DNA of 64,000 nucleotides from positions 62,001-126,000 of the forward strand of contig JBCCTQ010000003.1 in assembly GCA_039198225.1 (NCBI GenBank), written 5' to 3'. Below, in pieces: positions 9,253 to 17,327 of this stretch. A program made the translations under genes and the position numbers. Under the pieces are notes generated by a model. The model had not been told where the DNA came from. It searched no databases and saw nothing but the letters and a program-made list of their open reading frames with translations. Numbering within the stretch: position 1 is the stretch's first letter; each line of letters begins with the position of its first letter. The DNA is from JASJAR01 sp039198225. GTDB taxonomy: Bacteria > Pseudomonadota > Alphaproteobacteria > Rhodobacterales > Rhodobacteraceae.

Positions 9253-9518
9253 GTGCTGCTGTCATTACCGCATGTTTATGGGTCGTTGCCGCGACCATCG
9301 TCGCAATGCTGCCCATGCGGAGGCAATACGCGCCGGGGCTGGCGCTTTTGCTGGCCGCGCCCCTCTTGATTGCCTGGATATGGATCAAACTCGGCTGGAT
9401 CCTCGGGGCTTGCGCCCTCGCAGCGTTCGTTTCGATGTTTCGCCATCCTCTGCGGTATTTGTTCCGTAAGGCCACGGGTCGACCCGCGCCCTTGCCGGAG
9501 GACCCGATCGACCAATGA
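9249..9518 (+). CDS. DUF2484 family small membrane protein, copy 1
   Basis: An 89-aa protein with two or three hydrophobic segments, a basic RHPLRYLFRK motif near the end and an acidic tail. It fits DUF2484, a family of unknown function found between murC and murB in Rhodobacterales. ATG 9249 overlaps the murC stop by 4 nt. It overlaps a second, related gene by 4 nt in turn. The conserved position suggests a role tied to cell-wall synthesis or division, but nothing in the sequence shows a reaction. Confidence 0.75.
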   Translation: MSAAVITACLWVVAATIVAMLPMRRQYAPGLALLLAAPLLIAWIWIKLGWILGACALAAFVSMFRHPLRYLFRKATGRPAPLPEDPIDQ

Positions 9519-9781
9519 GCCTGCCGATCGTGCTCGCGCTCCTTTGGCTCGTAACGGCCAATGTGATCGCACTATTCCCGTCGCCAAAACGCCAGCATTG
9601 GCCAGCGGCCTATGGGCTGATCGCCGTCGGCATCCCTATTCTGATTTGGGTCGTTTACGAGGAAGGCTGGCTCATCGGCGCGGTGGCCCTCATTGCGGGC
9701 GGGTCGGTGCTGCGTTGGCCGGTGCGATATCTCTTCCGTTGGATCGGGCGGAGGTTAGGATTGAAAACGGCCGAGGATTGA
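9515..9781 (+). CDS. DUF2484 family small membrane protein, copy 2
   Basis: An 88-aa membrane protein clearly related to its upstream neighbour. Both have a start of the type L-x-x-L/V-W-x-V-A-N/T, a central W-I/V segment, 'GWI/LIGA', and the closing RxPVRYLFR/RHPLRYLFR motif. It looks like a tandem duplication. The 4-nt overlap with the first copy suggests coupled translation and perhaps a heteromer. Function is unknown. Confidence 0.75.
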   Translation: MSLPIVLALLWLVTANVIALFPSPKRQHWPAAYGLIAVGIPILIWVVYEEGWLIGAVALIAGGSVLRWPVRYLFRWIGRRLGLKTAED

Positions 9782-9788
9782 GCGCCTC

Positions 9789-9807
9789 TCCCGGGCTTGA
9801 CCCGGGA
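9789..9807. repeat. Palindromic intergenic hairpin (TCCCGGG/CCCGGGA)
   Basis: A 7-bp perfect inverted repeat around a CTTGA loop lies just after the second DUF2484 gene. A second potential stem (ACCCCG at 9831-9836 with CGGGGT at 9851-9856) follows. GTCAAGCCCGGG-type palindromes are common dispersed elements in alphaproteobacterial intergenic DNA. The function is unclear; RNA stability or partial termination is possible. Confidence 0.55.
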
Positions 9808-9926
9808 CCTCGCCCTGTCCAAGCCTAACAACCCCGGATCTCGTCTAGGACGGGGTCGCGCAGCGGCGCCCTGCCCCAATTTCGCCTCATTCTTTCTCAA
9901 CACTAGGCGTGTAGTTGGAGGGACCC

Positions 9927-10187
9927 ATGGACGTCCTTACTTTTGTCGTGCTCGCTGGATGGGTACTGATGTACATCATCCCCTCGTTTTTTATGGCTGC
10001 TTTTGTCGCGCTGGCCCTGGCGGCCGGGGCGAGTTTTCTCGTTGCCATCCAAAATGGCCTCGGCTCCGATATCGGCCTTGCCCTGATCACCACCGGCCCG
10101 GTGGCCCTCGGCGCCATATTCACGGCCTGGCCCGTAGCCTGCGGTGCCCGGTGGATCGCACGGCGCTTGAAAGGCGCTGGCGCCTGA
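9927..10187 (+). CDS. Small membrane protein of unknown function
   Basis: An 86-aa, very hydrophobic protein with two or three membrane segments and a basic C-terminal tail (RWIARRLKGAGA). ATG 9927 follows GGAGGG at suitable spacing, so it is preferred over TTG 9915. It lies between the DUF2484 pair and murB and ends with RWIARR, loosely recalling the YLFR ends of the two upstream proteins. It could therefore be a diverged third member, but similarity is too weak to say. Confidence 0.6.
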   Translation: MDVLTFVVLAGWVLMYIIPSFFMAAFVALALAAGASFLVAIQNGLGSDIGLALITTGPVALGAIFTAWPVACGARWIARRLKGAGA

Positions 10188-10212
10188 GGCGGGCTTGGGG
10201 CTATGTCGCCCC

Positions 10213-11154
10213 ATGGACAGCGCCCCTTCTGACTATCAGCCCCGCGGTTTGCTCACGCGCGACAAGTCGCTTGCCGAATTGACCTGGCTTCGGGTCGGGG
10301 GGCCGGCCGATTGGTTTTTCCAACCCGAAGATGAAGAGGATCTGGCCGGCTTCATGGCCGCCCTCCCCGCCGATATACCGGTCTTTCCGATGGGGGTCGG
10401 CTCCAACCTGATCGTGCGGGACGGCGGTCTCCGCGCGGTCGTCATCCGGCTCGGCAAGGCGTTTCGGGACACAAAGATTGAGGGCGACAAGGTCATTGCC
10501 GGGGCGGCCGCGCTCGAGGCGCGGGTGGCCTTGGCCGCGGCCAAGGCGGGACGGGACCTCACATATCTGCGCACCATTCCCGGCTCGATCGGCGGAGCCG
10601 TGCGAATGAATGCGGGCTGTTATGGGACTTACACGGCCGACGTCTTTGAAAGCGCCCGTGCGGTGACGGGGAAGGGCGAGATCCGCACGATCGGGCCAGC
10701 CGATATGGGGTTCGCCTACCGTCAAACCGCCCTCCCCGCCGATTGGATCGTCACCGAGGTGACCTTCGCGCCCCCAACGGGCGATCCCGAAACGCTCCTT
10801 CAGCGGATGGATGACCAGCTTGCCAAAAGGGACGAGACCCAGCCCACAAAGGAGCGGTCGGCGGGCTCCACCTTTCGCAATCCGGCCGGCTATTCCTCCA
10901 CTGGAGAGGCCGATGACAGCCACGACTTGAAAGCCTGGAAGGTCATCGACGAGGCGGGCCTCCGCGGTGCGCGTCGAGGCGGGGCGCAAATGTCGGAAAA
11001 GCACCCGAACTTCATGATCAATACCGGCGAGGCCAGTGCCGCCGATCTCGAAGCACTAGGCGAAACGGTGAGAGAAAAGGTCTTTCAACACTCCGGAATT
11101 GAGCTAGAATGGGAAATTATGCGGGTCGGCGAAGACCGACCTCGGCAGGCGTAA
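10213..11154 (+). CDS. murB: UDP-N-acetylenolpyruvoylglucosamine reductase MurB
   Basis: MurB is the FAD and NADPH enzyme that reduces UDP-GlcNAc-enolpyruvate to UDP-MurNAc. The protein is 313 aa, a type II-length MurB. Motifs are TWLRVGGPADW, MGVGSNLIVRDGG, IPGSIGGAVRMNAGCYG, the catalytic Ser region KERSAGSTFRNP, and EKHPNFMIN. The start is taken at ATG 10213; a TTG at 10195 is in frame but less likely. It precedes ddl in the same order as in other Rhodobacterales. Confidence 0.93.
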   Translation: MDSAPSDYQPRGLLTRDKSLAELTWLRVGGPADWFFQPEDEEDLAGFMAALPADIPVFPMGVGSNLIVRDGGLRAVVIRLGKAFRDTKIEGDKVIAGAAALEARVALAAAKAGRDLTYLRTIPGSIGGAVRMNAGCYGTYTADVFESARAVTGKGEIRTIGPADMGFAYRQTALPADWIVTEVTFAPPTGDPETLLQRMDDQLAKRDETQPTKERSAGSTFRNPAGYSSTGEADDSHDLKAWKVIDEAGLRGARRGGAQMSEKHPNFMINTGEASAADLEALGETVREKVFQHSGIELEWEIMRVGEDRPRQA

Positions 11155-11194
11155 ACGAGGGCCGTAAAATTGGCCCCAGGCAGAGTTGGCGGGA

Positions 11195-12109
11195 ATGTCG
11201 AGCAGGGCAGTCCCCAAAGTAGCGGTTCTATTGGGCGGACCCTCAGCTGAGCGCGAGGTGTCCTTATCATCCGGGCGCGAATGCGCCGCCGCGCTGCGGG
11301 GAGAGGGATTTAACGTGGAGGAGCTGGATGCCGGGCCAAATGTGGCCGAGCGGCTCACCGGGCTATCTCCGGATGTCGCCTTCAACGCGCTCCATGGGCG
11401 TTGGGGTGAAGACGGGTGCATCCAAGGCATCCTTGAATGGCTCCGCATCCCCTATTCCCATTCCGGTGTTCTGGCCTCGTCGCTGGCCATGGACAAGGAG
11501 CGCACCAAAGCGGTTTACCGTGCCGAGGGGCTTCCAGTGGCGGAAAGCCGCTTGGCGGGCAGCGAGGAGGTGGAAGGCCATCACGCGATGGAACCGCCTT
11601 ATGTCGTCAAACCGGTCAATGAGGGCTCGTCGGTCGGAATATATATCGTCACCGACGGGGCGAACGGGCCGCCCCAGCTCGCAGACACCATGCCAGACAT
11701 CGTGATGGTCGAGGCCTATGTGGCCGGGCGAGAGCTGACGACAACCGTCATGGGCGACCGGGCCCTCGGCGTGACAGATATCATCACCGATGGCTGGTAC
11801 GATTATCACGCTAAATATGCGACCGGCGGGTCGCGCCACGTGGTGCCAGCCGAGATCCCAGACGAGATTACCGAAGCCTGCCTCGATTATGCCCTCCGGG
11901 CCCATCGCGCCATTGGGTGCCGAGGAGTGTCGCGCACCGACTTTCGCTGGGACGAAACCCGCGGGCGCGACGGCCTGATCCTTCTTGAAACAAATACCCA
12001 GCCCGGCATGACGCCGACCTCGCTGGCGCCGGAACAGGCCGCGCTCCACGGGCTCGATTTCGGCGCGTTCTGCCGCTGGATGGTGGAGGATGCCTCGTGC
12101 GACCGGTAA
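11195..12109 (+). CDS. ddl: D-alanine-D-alanine ligase
   Basis: An ATP-grasp enzyme that joins two D-Ala for the end of the peptidoglycan stem peptide. It is 304 aa. Key parts are VAVLLGGPSAEREVSLSSG at the start, ALHGRWGEDGCIQG, YVVKPVNEGSSVG (ATP binding), FRWDE, and ETNTQPGMTPTSLAPEQA with the metal ligands. ATG 11195 is chosen over TTG 11186. Its 3' end overlaps the ftsQ start by 13 nt. Confidence 0.93.
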   Translation: MSSRAVPKVAVLLGGPSAEREVSLSSGRECAAALRGEGFNVEELDAGPNVAERLTGLSPDVAFNALHGRWGEDGCIQGILEWLRIPYSHSGVLASSLAMDKERTKAVYRAEGLPVAESRLAGSEEVEGHHAMEPPYVVKPVNEGSSVGIYIVTDGANGPPQLADTMPDIVMVEAYVAGRELTTTVMGDRALGVTDIITDGWYDYHAKYATGGSRHVVPAEIPDEITEACLDYALRAHRAIGCRGVSRTDFRWDETRGRDGLILLETNTQPGMTPTSLAPEQAALHGLDFGAFCRWMVEDASCDR

Positions 12110-12969
12110 GGCTCGCCGATCCGGCGCCCTCGCGGCTCGCCTACCGTGCCCAGAGGATGTGGCTCACTCCCGCCTTTCGCTGGCTTCTTCGCTTCGGGAT
12201 CCCATTTGGAGCGATCACCAGCCTCGTGGTCTGGGCGATGGCGGTCGAGGACCGGCGCATCGCGCTTTACGGCTGGGTCGAAGAGATGGTCCGCGAGGTC
12301 CAGCAGCGGCCCGAATTCATGGTCACGCTGCTGGCCATCGATGGGGCGTCGAGCCCGGTGGCCGCCGAGATCCGCGAGGTCCTGCCGGTGAACCTCCCCG
12401 CCTCGTCCTTTGACATCGATCTCAAAGAGCTCCGGAAGGTGGTCGCCGATGTGCCGGCCGTGGCCACCGCAGATCTTCGCATCAAAACCGGCGGGGTCCT
12501 CGAAGTGGCGGTGCGTGAGCACAGTCCGGCTGCCCTTTGGCGCGGGCCGGAGGGGCTGACTATTCTCAGCCGCGACGGCAGCCCCATCGGATCCATTGAA
12601 CGCCGTGCCCAGCGCGCCGATCTCCCGCTCTTGGCCGGGGCGGGGGCCGATGAGGCGGTGGGCCAAGCGCTCGATCTGATCGCCGCCGCAGAGCCTTTTT
12701 CCGACCGCATTCGAGGTTTTCGCCGGATGGGCGAGCGGCGCTGGGACGTGGTCCTCGACCGAGGCCAAATCATCCAATTGCCCGAAGAGCGGCCCGGTGC
12801 CGCGATCGACCGCATTCTCACCCTCGACCGGGCCCAGGATCTTCTCGCCCGCGACGTTGCAGTCTTGGATTTTCGCAATCGAGACCGGGCCACGATCCGA
12901 CTGAACGGCTCGGCCGTCGACGCCCTCCGCGCCATCCGCCTTATCGAAACGGGGACAGCCCAACCATGA
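12097..12969 (+). CDS. ftsQ: Cell division protein FtsQ
   Basis: FtsQ is a bitopic divisome scaffold that recruits FtsL/FtsB. This protein is 290 aa: a short basic cytoplasmic part, one membrane span at about residues 25-45, then a POTRA domain (about 80-150) and the FtsQ beta domain. The POTRA start SFDIDLKELRKVVADVPAVATADLR and RNRDRATIRLNGSAVDALRA near the end are typical. The start is GTG 12097, inside the end of ddl. It overlaps ftsA by 4 nt (ATGA). Confidence 0.9.
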   Translation: MRPVRLADPAPSRLAYRAQRMWLTPAFRWLLRFGIPFGAITSLVVWAMAVEDRRIALYGWVEEMVREVQQRPEFMVTLLAIDGASSPVAAEIREVLPVNLPASSFDIDLKELRKVVADVPAVATADLRIKTGGVLEVAVREHSPAALWRGPEGLTILSRDGSPIGSIERRAQRADLPLLAGAGADEAVGQALDLIAAAEPFSDRIRGFRRMGERRWDVVLDRGQIIQLPEERPGAAIDRILTLDRAQDLLARDVAVLDFRNRDRATIRLNGSAVDALRAIRLIETGTAQP

Positions 12970-14300
12970 TGATGGACCTTTACCGCACCCAACGGGCCAT
13001 GCGCACCATGCGCCAGGCGGCGATCCAACGGGGCGTCGTGGCAATCCTCGATGTGGGGACCTCGAAAATCGCCTGCCTCATCCTCCGGTTCGACGGCGAG
13101 GACGTGGACCGCTCCGAAGGGATCGGTGGGCTGGCGGGCCAGTCGAGCTTTCGGGTGATAGGTGCGGCCACGACCCGGTCGCGGGGCGTCGAACTCGGCG
13201 AGAGTTGCGCGCTTGCTGAAACCGAACGGGCGATCCGCACGGCCGTCCAAGCGGCCCAGAAAATGGCCAATGTCCGGGTCGACCATTGCATTGCCTGCAT
13301 TGCGGGCGGCCAGCCAAGATCTTACGGGCTTGCAGGCGCAGTTGAAGTCGAGGCCGAACAGGTCAGCGAATACGACATTGCCCGCGTGCTCTCGGCCGCC
13401 GACATGCCCGATTATGGCCAGGACCGCGAGATCCTCCACGCCCAGCCCGTGAACTTCGCCGTAGACCACCGGTCGGGCCTCATCGATCCCAGGGCCCAGA
13501 TCGGCAACAAGCTGGCCTGCGACATGCATATGCTCACCGTCGACCGGACGGCGATCCAGAACCTCATCCATTGTATCAAACGCTGCGACCTCGAACTCGC
13601 CGGGCTCGCCTCGTCGGCCTATGCGGCGGGGATTTCGAGCCTCGTCGAAGACGAACAAGAGCTTGGGGCGGCCTGTATCGACATGGGCGGCGGTGCCACG
13701 GGCATATCGATCTTTATCAAGAAGCACATGATCTATGCCGACAGCGTACGCTTGGGCGGTGACCATGTGACCCAAGACGTTGCCAAGGGGCTCCGAGTTC
13801 CGATCAATACCGCTGAGCGGATGAAGACCTTCAATGGGGGCGTCGTGGCCACCGGCATGGATGACCGCGACCTTATCGAAATCTCGGCTGATAGCGGTGA
13901 CTGGGAAAAAGACCGCCGCACGGTCACCCGGGCCGAACTCATCGGCATCATGCGGCCCCGCGTCGAAGAGATACTCGAAGATGTCCGCGCGAGCCTCGAC
14001 GCAGCAGGCTTTGACCATCTCCCAAGCCAGCAGATCGTTCTCACCGGTGGCGGCAGCCAGATCCCCGGCCTCGACAGCCTCGCGGCCCGGATCCTCGGCC
14101 AACAGGTTCGAATCGGGCGCCCCCTGCGCGTCCAAGGTCTGCCCCAGGCCGCGACCGGCGCGGCCTTTGCCTCCGCTGTTGGCCTCGCGCTCTTCGCCGC
14201 CCACCCCCAAGACGAGTGGTGGGACTTTGAAATGCCCGCCGACCGCTACCCCGCCCGCTCGCTCCGTCGCGCGGTAAAATGGTTGAAAGACAATTGGTAA
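12966..14300 (+). CDS. ftsA: Cell division protein FtsA
   Basis: FtsA is an actin-like ATPase that tethers FtsZ filaments to the membrane and signals to septal synthases. It is 444 aa. AILDVGTSKIACLI is the phosphate 1 loop, ACIDMGGGATGISIF is phosphate 2, and VLTGGGSQIPGL is the adenosine motif. The SHS2-type 1C domain lies between the first two. The C-terminal SLRRAVKWLKDNW is the amphipathic membrane-targeting helix. It starts within the ftsQ stop and is followed by a 194-nt spacer before ftsZ. Confidence 0.94.
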   Translation: MMMDLYRTQRAMRTMRQAAIQRGVVAILDVGTSKIACLILRFDGEDVDRSEGIGGLAGQSSFRVIGAATTRSRGVELGESCALAETERAIRTAVQAAQKMANVRVDHCIACIAGGQPRSYGLAGAVEVEAEQVSEYDIARVLSAADMPDYGQDREILHAQPVNFAVDHRSGLIDPRAQIGNKLACDMHMLTVDRTAIQNLIHCIKRCDLELAGLASSAYAAGISSLVEDEQELGAACIDMGGGATGISIFIKKHMIYADSVRLGGDHVTQDVAKGLRVPINTAERMKTFNGGVVATGMDDRDLIEISADSGDWEKDRRTVTRAELIGIMRPRVEEILEDVRASLDAAGFDHLPSQQIVLTGGGSQIPGLDSLAARILGQQVRIGRPLRVQGLPQAATGAAFASAVGLALFAAHPQDEWWDFEMPADRYPARSLRRAVKWLKDNW

Positions 14301-14494
14301 CCACCACATCTTCACGCTTTACCGAAATACCGTTTTGCTGTGTCGGCGGAACCCTACATTTTGTGGCAGTTTTGTGGAATTCGCGTGACCTCATGGGGAA
14401 TCTTGGCTAGGGTCCCCAAAAAACAATGGAAAGCACGCCGACACGGATGGATCGCCCGGTTCCTCCTTTCGGCCAACGCACAGGCGGACTGGAC
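14301..14494 (+). promoter_or_regulatory. ftsZ upstream region with a GANTC site
   Basis: This is the longest spacer within the ftsQ-ftsZ block, so it is the natural place for an ftsZ promoter. It contains GAATC at 14398-14402, a GANTC site about 93 nt before the chosen start. In Caulobacter, CcrM methylation of GANTC with GcrA is known to influence ftsZ transcription. That the same holds here is inference from one site. Confidence 0.4.
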
Positions 14495-16042
14495 ATGACA
14501 TTGAACCTATCGATCCCGCAGCACGAAGAGCTGAAGCCGCGGATCACTGTTTTTGGAGTTGGCGGCGCCGGTGGAAACGCCGTCAACAACATGATTGAGA
14601 AAGAGCTCGAAGGCGTCGAATTTGTAGTCGCCAACACCGACGCCCAGGCGCTGCAGCAATCCTCGGCGGCGGCGAAGGTCCAGATGGGGATCAAGGTCAC
14701 CGAAGGCTTGGGCGCCGGGGCGCGTCCCTCGGTCGGGGCAGCGGCCGCCGAAGAGACCATCGAAGACATTATCGACCACCTCGCCGGGGCACATATGTGC
14801 TTTATCACCGCCGGAATGGGGGGTGGCACCGGAACCGGGGCGGCCCCGATCATTGCCCAAGCGGCCCGGGAGCTCGGCGTTTTGACCGTGGGCGTCGTGA
14901 CCAAACCCTTCCAATTCGAAGGCGCGAAACGCATGCGCCAAGCCGAGGACGGGATCGAGAGCCTTCAGAAGATGGTCGACACACTGATCATTATCCCGAA
15001 CCAAAATCTCTTCCGTCTCGCCAATGAGAACACGACCTTCACCGAGGCGTTCTCGATGGCCGACGACGTGCTCTATCAGGGCGTCAAAGGCGTGACCGAC
15101 CTTATGGTCCGGCCCGGCCTGATCAATCTCGACTTTGCCGATGTCCGCGCTGTGATGGACGCGATGGGCAAGGCGATGATGGGCACCGGTGAAGCCGCCG
15201 GCGAGGAACGCGCCGTACAGGCGGCCGAAAAGGCCATCGCCAATCCGCTGCTCGACGAGATCAGCCTCAAGGGCGCCAAAGGGGTCCTCATTAACATCAC
15301 CGGTGCGGACGATCTGACGCTCTTCGAACTTGACGAAGCCGCGAACCGGATCCGCGAAGAGGTCGATCCCGATGCGAATATCATCGTCGGCTCGACCCTC
15401 GACCGCGCCATGGAAGGCACGATGCGCGTCAGTGTCGTGGCAACCGGGATCGATGTGATTGCTGCGGCCGAAGGCACGTTGCCCCGGCGCGACGAAGCGG
15501 CCCCCCTGCCTCGGCGGGACGAGGCCGAGCTTGCCGCGCCGCTCCCACAGGTTGAGGAAGCCCCGGCACCCGTGGCCACGATAGTCGATCCGGCCGTCGC
15601 CGAAGAGCCGGGTCTTTTCGATCCGGCCCCAGAGCCCGCAGAGGCCCTTGGCGATGACGGCCTTCCTCCGCCGGTCTACCGGCCCGAGCCACAGCCCTCT
15701 CCGGTCGAGGTGGCAAGTCGGCCCGGTACGCCCACGGCTGAAACCCTCGCCCGGCTCGACGCGGCGGTTCGGAAAGATCCAGGCGCGGGCGCACGGACGG
15801 CTCCGAGCGCGGTGGCCGCTGATCCGGACGCCGACAAAGCGCGTTTTGGGATCAATTCGCTCATCGGTCGGATGACCGGGGTGACCCCTGCCGATGGCCC
15901 AATCCGGCGCCCGGCGGCATCGCCGCCGCTTCAACGGCCGCAAGCCCAGGGCCAACCCCGGTTCCGCCCGGAAGAGCCCGAGGCCTCCCCTGAACAAGAA
16001 CGGATCGAGATCCCAGCCTTCCTTCGGCGCCAGGCCAACTGA
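14495..16042 (+). CDS. ftsZ: Cell division GTPase FtsZ
   Basis: FtsZ is the tubulin-like GTPase that forms the division ring. The protein is 515 aa. The GTPase core contains ITVFGVGGAGGNAVNNM, the GGGTGTGAAPIIAQAAR signature (T4 loop) and the T7 segment NLDFADVRAVMD. After about residue 320 comes a long Pro/Ala/Glu-rich linker, typical of alphaproteobacteria. The conserved C-terminal peptide is EQERIEIPAFLRRQAN. ATG 14495 is preferred over an in-frame ATG at 14426 because it gives the usual family N-terminus (MTLNLS). A rho-independent terminator follows. Confidence 0.95.
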   Translation: MTLNLSIPQHEELKPRITVFGVGGAGGNAVNNMIEKELEGVEFVVANTDAQALQQSSAAAKVQMGIKVTEGLGAGARPSVGAAAAEETIEDIIDHLAGAHMCFITAGMGGGTGTGAAPIIAQAARELGVLTVGVVTKPFQFEGAKRMRQAEDGIESLQKMVDTLIIIPNQNLFRLANENTTFTEAFSMADDVLYQGVKGVTDLMVRPGLINLDFADVRAVMDAMGKAMMGTGEAAGEERAVQAAEKAIANPLLDEISLKGAKGVLINITGADDLTLFELDEAANRIREEVDPDANIIVGSTLDRAMEGTMRVSVVATGIDVIAAAEGTLPRRDEAAPLPRRDEAELAAPLPQVEEAPAPVATIVDPAVAEEPGLFDPAPEPAEALGDDGLPPPVYRPEPQPSPVEVASRPGTPTAETLARLDAAVRKDPGAGARTAPSAVAADPDADKARFGINSLIGRMTGVTPADGPIRRPAASPPLQRPQAQGQPRFRPEEPEASPEQERIEIPAFLRRQAN

Positions 16043-16065
16043 ATCTTCGTGAAGAGCCACGACTG

Positions 16066-16094
16066 AAAGGGTCCGCAGTGTCGGGCCCTTTTTT
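16066..16094 (+). terminator. Rho-independent terminator after ftsZ
   Basis: A GC-rich stem (AAGGGTCC pairing with GGGCCCTT, one G-U pair) closes an 8-nt loop and runs into TTTTTT. It lies about 25 nt after the ftsZ stop and separates the dcw block from lpxC. Confidence 0.85.
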
Positions 16095-16254
16095 CATTTA
16101 CTTTGAGCAACTTAGGGTGAGCACTTTGCGCCAGCGGCGGGGCATTGCCGCCGCCCGGCCACACTGTTTCAAGACGTTGCAAGTCGTGAATTGTGCGGGG
16201 GCGCCCGGATGATTAGGGCTAAGTGACTGAATTTCTTCGCCGAAAGGTCGACGG

Positions 16255-17169
16255 TTGCAGACAACGTTGAAATCTCCCCTCGTTATCCAGGGGATCGGTC
16301 TTCATACGGGTCAGAACGTGAGGCTGCGCCTGACCCCGGCTGCTGCCGATTACGGCATTAAGTTCCGTCGCGTCGATGTGGAAGAAGGGTTGATCGAAGC
16401 CAATTGGGCGGCGGTCGTACCGTCCGAGCTTTGCACGATGGTCATGAATGAGGCGGGCGTCTCAGTCTCCACGATCGAACATCTAATGGCTGCCTTTGCC
16501 GGGACCGGGCTTCACAATGTGCTGGTCGAAGTCGACGGGCCGGAAGTGCCGATCCTTGACGGGTCGGCGGCGGGATTTGTCCGCGAGATCCTGAAGACTG
16601 GACTTCGAAGGCTCGGCGCACCGGTGCGGGCCATCGAGGTCCGACAGCCGGTGGAGATCCAACGGGGCGACGCGACCGCAAGGCTCGCTCCCAGCGACGG
16701 TCTTGAAATCGACTTCACCATCGATTTTGCCGAAGCCGCCATCGGGCGCCAAGCCCTCGCCCTCAACATGGGCAACGGCACCTTCGTCAAAGAGCTTTCC
16801 GATTGTCGGACCTTTTGCCGCCGCCAGGACGTCGAGGCGATGCGCGCCAGGGGCCTCGCCCTCGGCGGATCGCTTGAGAATGCGGTGGTGATCGATGGCG
16901 CGGAGGTGCTGAACCCCGAAGGCCTTCGGCGCACGGACGAAGCGGTGCGACACAAAATGCTCGACGCGCTGGGCGACCTCGCTTTGGCGGGGAAGCCGAT
17001 CCTCGGATGCTACCGGGCCGAGCGGGCAGGCCATGCCACGACCCGTGCACTGCTCGAGGCCCTTTTTGCGGACCCGAGCGCCTACCGCGTGTTCGATTGC
17101 ACCGGCAAGCGCGCGGCACGACTGCCGGGCGTCGGGGTAACGACGTCGGACCTCCCGAAAGCTGCGTGA
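16255..17169 (+). CDS. lpxC: UDP-3-O-acyl-N-acetylglucosamine deacetylase LpxC
   Basis: LpxC is the zinc deacetylase that catalyses the committed step of lipid A synthesis. The protein is 304 aa. Visible motifs are IQGIGLHTGQNV, VSTIEHLMAAFAG with the first zinc His, VPILDGSAAGF, the RTFCRRQDVEAMRARGLALGGSLENAVV stretch, and RHKMLDALGDLALAGKPILG with the second zinc site. The start appears to be TTG 16255, with AAGG upstream and the family N-terminus MQTTLKSP. No ATG is suitably placed. The rare start could limit LpxC synthesis. Confidence 0.93.
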   Translation: MQTTLKSPLVIQGIGLHTGQNVRLRLTPAAADYGIKFRRVDVEEGLIEANWAAVVPSELCTMVMNEAGVSVSTIEHLMAAFAGTGLHNVLVEVDGPEVPILDGSAAGFVREILKTGLRRLGAPVRAIEVRQPVEIQRGDATARLAPSDGLEIDFTIDFAEAAIGRQALALNMGNGTFVKELSDCRTFCRRQDVEAMRARGLALGGSLENAVVIDGAEVLNPEGLRRTDEAVRHKMLDALGDLALAGKPILGCYRAERAGHATTRALLEALFADPSAYRVFDCTGKRAARLPGVGVTTSDLPKAA

Positions 17170-17327
17170 GGCGACCCGGCCCAACGCCATCGACGAACCT
17201 TATTCGGACTATCCTAAACAACGGTACTCCGCGCCCGGCGGGCCGAGCATGTTGTCTTTGAGAACAAGACGTGTCCAGCACTCGGGATTTCCTTGCCCGA
17301 CCCTCCGCCCAGGCGTAGGGACGGCCC

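Noticed and set aside
12267..14315. 682-codon minus-strand open frame across ftsQ and ftsA
   Set aside because: It is a long antisense frame caused by high GC content; the plus strand encodes clear ftsQ and ftsA.
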